Assembly (NCBI RefSeq): GCF_018129385.1
Contig: NZ_JAFCLN010000027.1
Span: 16,673 to 80,672, forward strand
DNA from: Bradyrhizobium lablabi
GTDB taxonomy: Bacteria > Pseudomonadota > Alphaproteobacteria > Rhizobiales > Xanthobacteraceae
DNA: 64,000 bases
Direction: 5' to 3'
Under the pieces are notes generated by a model. That model was not told the DNA's origin, did no database searches, and saw only the letters and a list, made by a program, of their open reading frames with translations. Shown one piece after another: positions 23,708-34,115 of the stretch; within the stretch, counting starts at the first letter, position 1, and each line of letters opens with the position of its first letter. Both the position numbers and the translations under genes were made by a program.

Positions 23708-25537
23708 TCAATCGTCGTCGTTGTCGGAAATTTCCATCGGGTCTTCGCCGATAATATCGGATTCCGGCGGCTCGGCGGCAAGGCGGCGCACCTCGATAAT
23801 CCTGGTGCCGGGAAAGCGGGCCAGCACTTCCTGCACGCGTGGATCGGCCTCGGCGGCGCGCTCGCGCGCGCTCTTCTCGGCCAGGTTTTGCGAGCGGATG
23901 GTCGGTAGCCCGGCTTCGTTGGAGACAACCACGGTCCAGCGCCGCCCGGTCCATTGTTCGAGCTTGCGCGAAAGGTCGGTGACGAGGCCGCGCGAGGCGT
24001 TCGGTTCCAGCGCGATCTCGAGCTTGCCGTCCTCGATGCGGACCAGCCGCATGTCGGCTTCCAGCGCGCCCTTGGTCAGGAGATCGCGTTTTTCGCCGGC
24101 GAGCGCGATGAGCTGCGGAAAGCTGGTGATGCGGAGCGTCGGCGCCGATTGCGGCCCGGGGGCGACGACGGCATGCGGGCGAGCCGAGGCTTCAGCTCCG
24201 GCCCGTGGCGCCGACGGCATGCGCACCGGCGCGGATGGCATGGCGGATGCCGAAGGCCCCGGAGCTGCGCGCGATGGCGCCGCGCTGCTGGCGACCACAG
24301 GCGAAGCGCCGCCGTTCTGCTCCAGCATCCTGATCGCCTCATCCGGCGTCGGCAAATCGGCGACATAGGCGATCCGCACCAGCACCATCTCGGCGGCCGC
24401 CGCGGGCCGCGTCGCGGCCTGCACCTCGGCGATGCCCTTGAGCAGCATCTGCCACATCCGCGACAGCACCCGCATCGAAAGCTTTGCGGCGAATTCGCGG
24501 GCGCGGACACGCTCGGTCTCGCCGAATGCGACGTTGTCGGCGGTGGCCGGCACGACCTTCACGCGGGTGACGAAATTGACGAATTCGGCGAGATCGCTCA
24601 GCACCACGATCGGATCGGCGCCGACGTCATATTGCTCGCGGAATTCCCGGAAGGCGCTGGCGATGTCGCCACGCGCCAGCGAATCGAACAGATCGATCAC
24701 GCGTGTGCGGTCGGCAAGGCCCAGCATCTGCCGCACGGCATCGGCCTTCACGAGGCCCGCCGCATGCGCGATCGCCTGGTCGAATAGCGACAGCGAATCG
24801 CGCACCGAGCCTTCGGCGGCGCGCGCGATGATGCCGAGCGCTTCGCCCTCAACCTCGACGCCCTCCTTCTTCGCGATGTTGGAGAGATGGCCCATCAGCA
24901 CATCGGCCTCGACCCGGCGCAGGTCAAAACGCTGGCAGCGCGACAGCACCGTGACCGGCACTTTGCGGATTTCGGTGGTGGCGAACACGAATTTGGCGTG
25001 CTCCGGCGGCTCCTCCAGCGTCTTCAGAAACGCGTTGAACGCCGCGGTCGACAGCATGTGGACTTCGTCGATGATGTAGACCTTGTAGCGTGCGCTGGCC
25101 GGCGCATAGCGCACGCTGTCATTGATCTGGCGCACGTCGTCGACGCCGGTGTGGGACGCCGCGTCCATCTCCAGCACGTCCATGTGCCGGCTTTCCATGA
25201 TCGCCCGGCAATGCACGCCGAGATCAGGCATGTGGATGGTCGGCCCCTTCACCGAGCCGTCCGGCTTCTCGTAGTTGAGTGCGCGGGCGAGAATACGCGC
25301 AGTGGTGGTCTTGCCGACCCCGCGCACGCCGGTGAGGATCCAGGCCTGCGGAATGCGCCCGGTCTCGAATGCATTCGAGACGGTGCGGACCATCGCCTCC
25401 TGGCCGATCAAATCCTCGAAACTGGAGGGACGGTATTTGCGCGCCAGCACACGATAGGGCTTTGCGGCGTCCGATCCGCCGAGGTCGAAACCGCCCTGAT
25501 CCGCTTGGTCTGGAGGGGGAGCGCCAGCGTCGGTCAT
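23708..25537 (-). CDS. dnaX: DNA polymerase III subunit gamma/tau
   Basis: A 609-residue AAA+ clamp-loader subunit. The Walker A segment is TGVRGVGKTTTA (about residues 69-80), Walker B is YIIDEVHMLS, and the sensor/arginine-finger region follows in FATTEIRKVPVTVLSRCQRFDLRR. The usual zinc module carries four Cys in E. coli; here that stretch (KGPTIHMPDLGVHCRAIMES) holds only Cys 110, so zinc binding appears lost. The second half is Ala/Pro-rich and then tau-like. No slippery sequence for a gamma form was obvious. First gene of dnaX-ybaB-recR. Confidence 0.95.
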   Translation of the reverse strand: MTDAGAPPPDQADQGGFDLGGSDAAKPYRVLARKYRPSSFEDLIGQEAMVRTVSNAFETGRIPQAWILTGVRGVGKTTTARILARALNYEKPDGSVKGPTIHMPDLGVHCRAIMESRHMDVLEMDAASHTGVDDVRQINDSVRYAPASARYKVYIIDEVHMLSTAAFNAFLKTLEEPPEHAKFVFATTEIRKVPVTVLSRCQRFDLRRVEADVLMGHLSNIAKKEGVEVEGEALGIIARAAEGSVRDSLSLFDQAIAHAAGLVKADAVRQMLGLADRTRVIDLFDSLARGDIASAFREFREQYDVGADPIVVLSDLAEFVNFVTRVKVVPATADNVAFGETERVRAREFAAKLSMRVLSRMWQMLLKGIAEVQAATRPAAAAEMVLVRIAYVADLPTPDEAIRMLEQNGGASPVVASSAAPSRAAPGPSASAMPSAPVRMPSAPRAGAEASARPHAVVAPGPQSAPTLRITSFPQLIALAGEKRDLLTKGALEADMRLVRIEDGKLEIALEPNASRGLVTDLSRKLEQWTGRRWTVVVSNEAGLPTIRSQNLAEKSARERAAEADPRVQEVLARFPGTRIIEVRRLAAEPPESDIIGEDPMEISDNDDD

Positions 25538-25640
25538 CGGTCGATCCGCAATTGATTGTCTCTCACGGCCGGCCTGCGGAAAGGAGCGAATGCAAGCGCT
25601 CGGGCGGGCTCCCGCCCCGCGATTCGCTCGGAAAACAGGT

Positions 25641-25738
25641 AGGAGACTGACGAGCGACCCGATCCGGACCTCGTTAGGGCTGCTTCCTTCCGGACCTGAC
25701 CCGGTTGGCGAGTGGCTCGTCCACCGCCAATCTCCCGG
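25641..25738 (-). ncRNA. ffs: Signal recognition particle RNA, small bacterial type
   Basis: Read on the minus strand the region contains GGTCAGGTCCGGAAGGAAGC followed by AGCC, the universally conserved SRP RNA apical loop that binds Ffh. The flanks pair: GACGAGC on the 5' side with GCTCGTC on the 3' side, and further out GGAGA with TCTCC, giving a hairpin of about 98 nucleotides. Ends are set by that pairing and are approximate. It lies just upstream of dnaX on the same strand, a common position in rhizobia. Confidence 0.93.
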
Positions 25739-25827
25739 TCCCTATTTGGGGCCAAAAGGGCCGGAAAGCAAGCGGGTTGGGAAGCCTGTTCCGGTGACGA
25801 AAACCGCTGTCCGGCCATCCTGCAAAA

Positions 25828-25862
25828 AAGCGTGGATGATCGGCCCAAAGCCGGGCATGAGA
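25828..25862. repeat. Degenerate half of a family E repeat
   Basis: GCGTGGATGATCGGCCCAAA then GCCGGGCATGAG resembles the right arm of family E (ACGTGGATGGCCGGGACAAG..CCCGGCCATGAC) with several changes; no convincing left arm is present. It lies between the SRP RNA and the HIT gene. Confidence 0.35.
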
Positions 25863-25917
25863 GGTGTTGTTTGCGGGCCAAGTCTCTGCAACGCTACAGC
25901 AACGAACAGAGAAGACG

Positions 25918-26337
25918 ATGTCCGCCCCCGCCTGGTCCCTGCACTCTCGCCTCAAGGAAGACACCATCGACATCGGCGATCTGCCGCTGTGCAAGGTGCT
26001 CGTGATCAAGGACGCCAACTACCCCTGGCTGTTGCTGGTGCCGCGCCGCGAGGGAGCCATCGAGCTCATCGACCTCGATGAGGTCGAACAGGCCCAATTG
26101 ATGACCGAGACCTCGCGCGTCGCGCGCGCGCTCAAAGAGATTACCAAATGCGACAAGCTGAACATTGCAGCGCTCGGAAATGTCGTGCCGCAACTACATG
26201 TCCATGTCATTGCCCGCCGTACCTCCGATGCGGCCTGGCCGCGCCCGGTCTGGGGCGTGGTGCCGCCGCTCGCGCATGACGCCGCAGAGGTGCAGAATTT
26301 CATCAGCGCGCTTCGCCGCAAAATCTGGCTAGGTTGA
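25918..26337 (+). CDS. HIT-family protein
   Basis: A 139-residue histidine-triad protein. Its signature reads VPQLHVHVIARR near residue 90, that is QxHxH with the first His replaced by Gln, as in a recognised proteobacterial subgroup. WPRPVWGVVPP near the C terminus is typical of the same group. HIT proteins hydrolyse nucleotide-phosphate conjugates; the substrate here is not known. I started at ATG 25918 (MSAPAWSLHSRLKED); the frame is open 18 codons further upstream. nudC follows after 10 bases, suggesting an operon of nucleotide-processing enzymes. Confidence 0.88.
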   Translation: MSAPAWSLHSRLKEDTIDIGDLPLCKVLVIKDANYPWLLLVPRREGAIELIDLDEVEQAQLMTETSRVARALKEITKCDKLNIAALGNVVPQLHVHVIARRTSDAAWPRPVWGVVPPLAHDAAEVQNFISALRRKIWLG

Positions 26338-26347
26338 GATAAGAGAA

Positions 26348-27298
26348 ATGTCGCCATTCGAAAGATATCCGTTGGGCCAGCCGGCCTTCATCAGCCATCC
26401 GCTGGATCGCGCCGCGCATCTGCGCACCAATGACGAAAAGCTGTTTGCGCTCGAAGGCCGGCCAGATGCCCGCGCCTATGTGGTCTATCGCGACTCGCTG
26501 GTGACCAGGCAGGAAGAGAGCGGCCCACGCGTGCTGCTCTCGATCAAGGAAGCGCTTGGCTTCGGCGCCAATCCCGGCACGATCTTTCTCGGCCTGCGCG
26601 ACGGCGCGCCGGTTTTCGGCATGGGCATGTCGCCGGCGGCGGCGGAAGGTTTGATCGGCCGCAATGATGTTGCGATCACCGAACTGCGCGGCATGGCGAT
26701 GCAGGGCTTGCTGCCGCTCGAACAATTGTCGGCAATCGCGATGGCGAAATCGCTGGTGAACTGGCACCAGCGTCACGGGTTCTGCGCCAATTGCGGCCAG
26801 CGCACCTCCATGACGGAAGGCGGCTGGAAGCGCGTGTGCGGAAGCTGCAAGGCCGAGCATTTCCCGCGCACCGACCCGGTCGTGATCATGTTCGTGAGTT
26901 CGGGAGACAGGGCGCTGCTGGGCCGGCAGAAGCAGTTCATGCCCGGCATGTATTCCTGCCTCGCCGGCTTCGTCGAAGCTGCGGAGACCATCGAGGATGC
27001 CGTCCGCCGCGAGATTTTCGAGGAGAGCGGCATTCGCGTGACCGACGTGAATTACTACATGACGCAGCCCTGGCCCTATCCGTCATCCCTGATGATCGGA
27101 TGCACCGCGCGTGCGACCAATGAGGATATCATTGTGGACCGCTCGGAGCTGGAGGATGCGCGCTGGTTCGACCGCGCGGAACTCACTCTTATGCACAGGC
27201 GTCAGCACCCTGAAGGGCTATTTGCCGCGCACCCGTTTGCAATCGCCCATCATTTGATCGGCCAGTGGCTGCATGGCGGAACGGAACGCGGCGCATAG
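26348..27298 (+). CDS. nudC: NAD(+) diphosphatase / NADH pyrophosphatase (NudC-type)
   Basis: A 316-residue Nudix hydrolase that splits NAD(H) to NMN(H) and AMP and, in the best-studied members, removes NAD caps from RNA. It has the N-terminal NudC domain, a zinc ribbon with Cys 146, 149, 164 and 167 (CANC..CGSC), and a canonical Nudix box GX5EX7REUXEEXGU at 207-229 (AGFVEAAETIEDAVRREIF then EESG). SQPW-type residues appear as YYMTQPWPYPSSLMIG, the NudC specificity motif. RBS-like GAGATAAGAG precedes the ATG. Confidence 0.93.
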   Translation: MSPFERYPLGQPAFISHPLDRAAHLRTNDEKLFALEGRPDARAYVVYRDSLVTRQEESGPRVLLSIKEALGFGANPGTIFLGLRDGAPVFGMGMSPAAAEGLIGRNDVAITELRGMAMQGLLPLEQLSAIAMAKSLVNWHQRHGFCANCGQRTSMTEGGWKRVCGSCKAEHFPRTDPVVIMFVSSGDRALLGRQKQFMPGMYSCLAGFVEAAETIEDAVRREIFEESGIRVTDVNYYMTQPWPYPSSLMIGCTARATNEDIIVDRSELEDARWFDRAELTLMHRRQHPEGLFAAHPFAIAHHLIGQWLHGGTERGA

Positions 27299-27343
27299 CG
27301 TGGAACCCGCGCATGTCTGCTTCATTAGCAAGGGACCCCGGGC

Positions 27344-28321
27344 ATGACGGACTCTCGCATGAACTTCCACGACAAGGCGCCGAAAATCTCGCCGCGCATC
27401 CTGTGCATCGGCATGCCGGTGCGCGATCTCACCTTCAATACGCCGGGCATTCCCGCGCGCGGTTCCAAGGAGAACGCGACCGGTTTTGGCGAAATCTGCG
27501 GCGGCAATGCGCTCAATGGCGCGATCGGCATCGTTCGGCTGGGCGGCCGCGCCTCGATCTGCGGACCGATGGGGGATTCCAAGGAAACCTCCAGCCGCTT
27601 CATCTTTGATCAGATGGCCCATGAGGGCATCGAGACCAAGCACCTCATTCACATGCCCGGCCTGGTGACGCCGATCTCGGCTGTCATGATCGACCCCTCG
27701 GGCGAGCGCACCATCGTCACCTTCCGCGACCCGAAATTGTGGCACGTCAAACTCCAGAACTTCGACACGCTGCTCGATGATTGCCATGCCATCCTCACCG
27801 AGAGCCGCTGCGCGGAATTCTGCACTGATCTCTGCGCCGAAGCGGTGCGGCGGGGCATTCCCGTCATCGTCGACGTCGACCGCGCGATGTCGCTGCGCGA
27901 GGGGCTGCTGCACGCCTCGACGCACCTGATCTTTTCGAGCGAGCCGCTACAGGAAACCGCAGATGTCACCGACGACGCGCAGGCGCTGAAGAAGATCGCA
28001 AAGCTGACGAAGTCGTTCCTTGCCGGCACGCGCGGACCGCGGGGGACGATCTGGCTCGACGAGCAGGGCAATATCCAGGAGACCCCCGCCTTCCCGGTCC
28101 ATACCGTGGATACGCTCGGCGCCGGCGATGTCTTTCACGGCGCGTTCGCGCTCGCCATCACCGAGGGACAGGAACTGCGGCAGGCGCTGCGGTTCGCCTC
28201 GGCCGCCGCAGCGCTGAAATGCACCCGCTTTGGGGGCGCCTTTGCCGCCCCGCAACGTGCTGAAGTCATGGAGCTTTTGGGCGACGGCCAAGGGACGAGC
28301 CCGGCCCCGACCGTCAAATAG
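27344..28321 (+). CDS. PfkB-family carbohydrate or nucleoside kinase
   Basis: A 325-residue ribokinase-fold kinase. The glycine-rich sugar-binding start reads ILCIGMPVRDLTF, the FGEICGGNALNGAIGIVRLG segment is the PfkB N-terminal signature, and VDTLGAGDVFHGAFALAI near the C terminus carries the catalytic Asp and anion hole. The sugar substrate cannot be read from sequence. AAGGGA precedes ATG 27344; ATG 27359 is an alternative. It lies 45 bases after nudC and may be in the same transcript. Confidence 0.88.
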   Translation: MTDSRMNFHDKAPKISPRILCIGMPVRDLTFNTPGIPARGSKENATGFGEICGGNALNGAIGIVRLGGRASICGPMGDSKETSSRFIFDQMAHEGIETKHLIHMPGLVTPISAVMIDPSGERTIVTFRDPKLWHVKLQNFDTLLDDCHAILTESRCAEFCTDLCAEAVRRGIPVIVDVDRAMSLREGLLHASTHLIFSSEPLQETADVTDDAQALKKIAKLTKSFLAGTRGPRGTIWLDEQGNIQETPAFPVHTVDTLGAGDVFHGAFALAITEGQELRQALRFASAAAALKCTRFGGAFAAPQRAEVMELLGDGQGTSPAPTVK

Positions 28322-28347
28322 CGGCTTGCATTAGAATTTTTTTCTAT

Positions 28348-28373
28348 ATATGAAGCTTGCAAAGCCTTCATAT
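28348..28373. promoter_or_regulatory. Palindromic operator candidate before the Lrp-type gene
   Basis: ATATGAAG-N10-CTTCATAT is a perfect 8-base dyad in the short AT-rich gap between the kinase gene and the Lrp-family gene, ending 14 bases before the start codon. Its place over the likely promoter suits autoregulation by the Lrp-type protein. Confidence 0.5.
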
Positions 28374-28387
28374 GGAACATTCTTCTC

Positions 28388-28894
28388 ATGACCGACCTCG
28401 CCACCGCCGCGCCGCCGCTTGAGGCCAACCGCCGGCTCGATGCCATCGACCGGAAAATCCTGACCGTACTCCAGGAGGACGCTTCGCTGTCCGTCGCCGA
28501 GATCGGCGACCGGGTCGGCCTGTCCTCGACGCCCTGCTGGAAGCGCATCCAGCGCCTGGAGGCCGACGGCGTGATCCTGCGCCGGGTCGCACTCGTCGAC
28601 CAGAACAAGATCGGGCTCGGCATTTCCGTGTTCGTCTCGGTCGAGAGTTCAGACCATTCGGAAGCCTGGCTGCGCAAATTCGCCGATGCCGTCAGCGCCA
28701 TGCCGGAGGTGATGGAATTTTACCGGATGGCCGGCGACGTCGACTACATGCTGCGCGTCGTGGTCGCCGACATGGCGGCCTATGACATCTTCTACAAGAA
28801 GCTGATCAGCGCCGTGCCGCTGAAGAACGTCACCTCGCGCTTTGCGATGGAGAAGATCAAGTCGGTGACCGCGCTGCCGGTGCCGGCGGCGTAG
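28388..28894 (+). CDS. Lrp/AsnC-family transcriptional regulator
   Basis: A 168-residue regulator. The N-terminal helix-turn-helix (DRKILTVLQEDASLSVAEIG, DRVGLSSTPCWKRIQRLE) is followed by the RAM/AsnC ligand domain with YRMAGDVDYMLRVVVADM. The N terminus carries about 15 extra residues (MTDLATAAPPLEANRR) before the usual LDxIDRKIL. Ligand and targets are unknown; the dyad at 28348-28373 suggests it controls its own promoter. A family B repeat follows the stop. Confidence 0.93.
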   Translation: MTDLATAAPPLEANRRLDAIDRKILTVLQEDASLSVAEIGDRVGLSSTPCWKRIQRLEADGVILRRVALVDQNKIGLGISVFVSVESSDHSEAWLRKFADAVSAMPEVMEFYRMAGDVDYMLRVVVADMAAYDIFYKKLISAVPLKNVTSRFAMEKIKSVTALPVPAA

Positions 28895-28901
28895 GTGCTC
28901 T

Positions 28902-29041
28902 GACTCCCTCGCCCCGCTCTTGCGGGGAGAGGGTTGGGGTGAGGGGCCGCTTCGACATCGGGACTCGCGGAGAGTCCCCCTCACCCGGATCGCATCTTCG
29001 ATGCGATCCGACCTCTCCCCGCAAGCGGAGCGAGGTAAGAG
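28902..29041. repeat. Palindromic repeat, family B-like (copy 3)
   Basis: CCCTCGCCCCGCTCTTGCGG then GGAGAGGG..GGTGAGGGG on the left, CCCCCTCACCCGGATCGCATC..GACCTCTCCCCGCAAGCGGAG..CGAGG on the right. It shares the GAGGGG..CCCCTCACCC layout of family B but with a different outer hairpin, also seen at 63617-64000. It separates convergent genes. Confidence 0.8.
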
Positions 29042-29045
29042 AGCC

Positions 29046-30545
29046 TCAAATCTTCTGATTGTATTCGCCCACCTCAGGATGCGTGCGCAGCACCGAATCC
29101 ATCGCCTCGAACATGTCGCGCATGCGCTGTTCGCTGACAGGGCTTTCGACCACCACCACCAGTTCCGGCTTGTTGGACGAAGCGCGGATCAGGCCCCAGC
29201 TTCCGTCTTCCACCGTAACACGCACACCGTTGACGGTGACGAGATCGCGGACCGGCTGGCCGGCAACCTTCTCGCCTGCCTTCTGCTTGGCCTCAAAGTG
29301 CTTCACCACCTGCTCGACGACGCCGTATTTGGCTTCGTCCGCGCAATGCGGCGACATGGTCGGCGACGACCACGTCTTTGGCAGCGCGTCCTTCAGATCC
29401 GCCATCGATTTGCCGGGCGCGCGGTCGAGCATGTCGCAGATCGCGATCGCCGAGACGAGGCCGTCGTCATAGCCGCGGCCGGACGGCTTGTTGAAGAAGA
29501 AATGGCCGGACTTTTCAAAGCCCGCCAGCGCGCCGAGCTCGTTGGTGCGGCGCTTCATGTAGGAATGGCCGGTTTTCCAGTAGGCCACCTTCGCACCCTG
29601 CTTCTGTAGCACGGGGTCGGTCACGAATAGCCCGGTCGATTTCACATCGACGACGAATTGCGCGTCCTTGTGGATCGCCGACATGTCGCGCGCCAGCATC
29701 ACGCCGACCTTGTCGGCAAAAATCTCCTCGCCGGTATTATCGACCACGCCGCAACGGTCGCCGTCGCCGTCAAATCCAAGGCCGACATCGGCCTTGTGCG
29801 CCAGCACCGCGTCGCGGATCGCGTGCAGCATCTCCATGTCTTCCGGATTCGGATTGTACTTTGGAAAGGTGTGGTCGAGCTCGACATCGAGCGGAATGAC
29901 CTCGCAGCCGATCGCTTCCATCACCTGCGGGGCGAAGGCGCCAGCGGTGCCGTTGCCGCAGGCGATCACGACTTTCAGCTTGCGCTTCAGTTTCGGGCGA
30001 CTGGTGAGATCGGCAATGTAGCGCGCAGGATAATTCTCGTGGAATTGGTAGGAGCCGCCCACCTTGTTCTTGAACTCGGCGTTCAGCACGATTTCCTTCA
30101 GCCGCGTCATCTCGTCGGGACCGAAGGTGAGCGGACGATTGGCGCCCATCTTCACGCCGGTCCAGCCGTTGTCGTTATGCGACGCCGTCACCATCGCAAC
30201 ACAAGGCACGTCGAGATCGAACTGCGCGAAGTAGGCCATCGGCGTTACCGCAAGGCCAATGTCATGCACCTTGCAGCCCGAAGCGAGCAGACCGGAGATC
30301 AGCGCATATTTGATCGAAGCCGAATAGCCGCGGAAATCGTGCCCGGTGACGATCTCCTGCTTGACGCCGAGTTCAGCAATCAATGCGCCGAGCCCCATGC
30401 CCAGCGCCTGAATGCCCATCAGGTTGATTTCCTTGCCGAACAGCCAGCGCGCGTCATATTCGCGAAAGCCGGTTGCCTTCACCATCGGCTCGGATTCGTA
30501 AGCATAGGTGTTTGGAACCAGCGCGGATTTCGGCTTGGGAAACAT
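29046..30545 (-). CDS. Phosphomannomutase/phosphoglucomutase
   Basis: A 499-residue alpha-D-phosphohexomutase that interconverts hexose 1- and 6-phosphates. The phosphoserine loop is TASHNDNG with Ser 122, the metal loop is GFDGDGDRCG, and the sugar-binding and phosphate-binding regions follow (GHSYMKRRTNE, EKSGHFFFNKPSGRGYDDG, here GFEKSGHFFF). It supplies sugar phosphates for surface polysaccharide, as does the UDP-glucose dehydrogenase 3.6 kb away. I chose ATG 30545 (MFPKPKSALVPNTYAYES); the frame continues 20 codons upstream without similarity. Confidence 0.9.
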   Translation of the reverse strand: MFPKPKSALVPNTYAYESEPMVKATGFREYDARWLFGKEINLMGIQALGMGLGALIAELGVKQEIVTGHDFRGYSASIKYALISGLLASGCKVHDIGLAVTPMAYFAQFDLDVPCVAMVTASHNDNGWTGVKMGANRPLTFGPDEMTRLKEIVLNAEFKNKVGGSYQFHENYPARYIADLTSRPKLKRKLKVVIACGNGTAGAFAPQVMEAIGCEVIPLDVELDHTFPKYNPNPEDMEMLHAIRDAVLAHKADVGLGFDGDGDRCGVVDNTGEEIFADKVGVMLARDMSAIHKDAQFVVDVKSTGLFVTDPVLQKQGAKVAYWKTGHSYMKRRTNELGALAGFEKSGHFFFNKPSGRGYDDGLVSAIAICDMLDRAPGKSMADLKDALPKTWSSPTMSPHCADEAKYGVVEQVVKHFEAKQKAGEKVAGQPVRDLVTVNGVRVTVEDGSWGLIRASSNKPELVVVVESPVSEQRMRDMFEAMDSVLRTHPEVGEYNQKI

Positions 30546-30668
30546 ACAGTGTATCTCGTCGTGGCATGGCGGATGGAACCGCAGCCTTAGCGAATACGCA
30601 GGCATTGCGGAAGGCGGGAACGACGGATTTGGCAGCCAATTGCGGCGGATTGGTAACCGCTGATAGCC

Positions 30669-31184
30669 TTACTGCTCCAGCACCAGCTTGCCGTTGGCGT
30701 ATTCGAAACGACGGAGTTTCGACAGGAACGACAGGCCGAGCAGATTTTCCGACAGGGCCTCGTCGGGCAGCACCATCGCATCGACGTCGCGCACGATCAG
30801 TTCGCCGACTTCCATCCGGGCGATGCGGATGCGGGCGGCCTTGATGGTGCCATTGGCGGTCGAGACGGTCGCGGTGTAATCGGACTCCCGGGGACGCTGG
30901 CCGAACTTCGCCGCGGATTTTTCGTTCAGCGCGACGACGGAGGCGCCGGTGTCGACCATGAAGCCCATGCGCTGGCCGTCGATCCGGCCGTCGGTCTGGA
31001 AATGACCGCGGGCATCGCGCGCAATGCTGATGCTGCGGACGCCGGGCTGCGCGACAGGCTGAACAGGAGCTGATTGCTGCGCGGGAGCCTTCGCCATTGC
31101 GAGCGACATCTTGCGGTCGGCCGTCTGCAACATGAAGAGGCCGAGGCCGATGGCGACGGCCGCAAAAAGCATGATGTTACGCAT
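30669..31184 (-). CDS. Membrane-anchored retropepsin-like aspartic protease
   Basis: A 171-residue protein with an N-terminal membrane anchor (MLFAAVAIGLGLFMLQTA) and an outward-facing single-lobe aspartic protease domain. The catalytic motif is GFMVDTGASVVALNE, and the C-terminal ENLLGLSFLSKLRRFEY is the usual second signature of clan AA bacterial proteases (TIGR02281 type). Such enzymes must dimerise to build the active site. ATG 31184 was chosen because it starts the anchor; upstream frame contains translated repeat. A RIME-like element lies just upstream. Confidence 0.88.
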   Translation of the reverse strand: MRNIMLFAAVAIGLGLFMLQTADRKMSLAMAKAPAQQSAPVQPVAQPGVRSISIARDARGHFQTDGRIDGQRMGFMVDTGASVVALNEKSAAKFGQRPRESDYTATVSTANGTIKAARIRIARMEVGELIVRDVDAMVLPDEALSENLLGLSFLSKLRRFEYANGKLVLEQ

Positions 31185-31520
31185 GACGCTACTCAAACAG
31201 CTATTGTTTGAGCATGATCTTGTTCGGAAAACCGGTACCCACTTTTCGCTGCGCGCCGTTCCGGTCCGGATCATGCTCTGAAAACCCGCCGATATCACCA
31301 CACGCGCCGCCAAGCTGCGACTAACGGCGCGGATGGAGCTGGTCATTTCGGTGAAAAGGATGAGTGAAGTGTTAACGCCACTTCAGAGGGTCGCACACCT
31401 GCGGGAAGAGCCTGGACTCAAAATATCGAAAACAACCCCATGCACAGTAGGACCGGGCGCAATTCACGCGCCCCCGCTCCGGCGCAATCGGTGAATAGAT
31501 ACCGTTACGCTTTTGCCCGA
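31185..31520. other. 336-base intergenic region with a RIME-like element and a dyad
   Basis: Between the protease start and the hrpB stop. Contents are the RIME-like palindrome at 31210-31278 and an unexplained perfect dyad TGAAGTG-N7-CACTTCA at 31365-31385. No coding sequence was convincing. Confidence 0.6.
31210..31278. repeat. RIME-like palindromic element
   Basis: Ends GAGCATGATC and GATCATGCTC are perfect inverses. The inside contains GGAAAACCGGTACCCACTTTT, cut here to GAAAACCGGTACCCACTTTT, a sequence common in rhizobial intergenic mosaic elements. It lies directly upstream of the protease gene, so could affect its promoter. Confidence 0.75.
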
Positions 31521-34007
<2,487 letters not shown>

Positions 34008-34009
34008 TT

Positions 34010-34093
34010 GTCATGCCCGGGCTTGGCCCGGGCATCCACGTCTTCGCCAGACAGGAAACAAGACGTGGATAGCCGGGACAAGCCCGGCCATGA
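34010..34093. repeat. Palindromic repeat, family E (copy 3)
   Basis: GTCATGCCCGGGCTTGGCCC..GGGCATCCACGTCTT on the left, AAGACGTGGATAGCCGGGAC..GCCCGGCCATGAC on the right. It fills nearly the whole gap between hrpB and the UDP-glucose dehydrogenase gene. Confidence 0.87.
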
Positions 34094-34115
34094 CGGCTTC
34101 ACCGCTGTTTGGACA

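Noticed and set aside
25590..26081. Protein gene over the SRP RNA
   Set aside because: The frame crosses the SRP RNA and the HIT gene in a different frame; the RNA signature is unmistakable.
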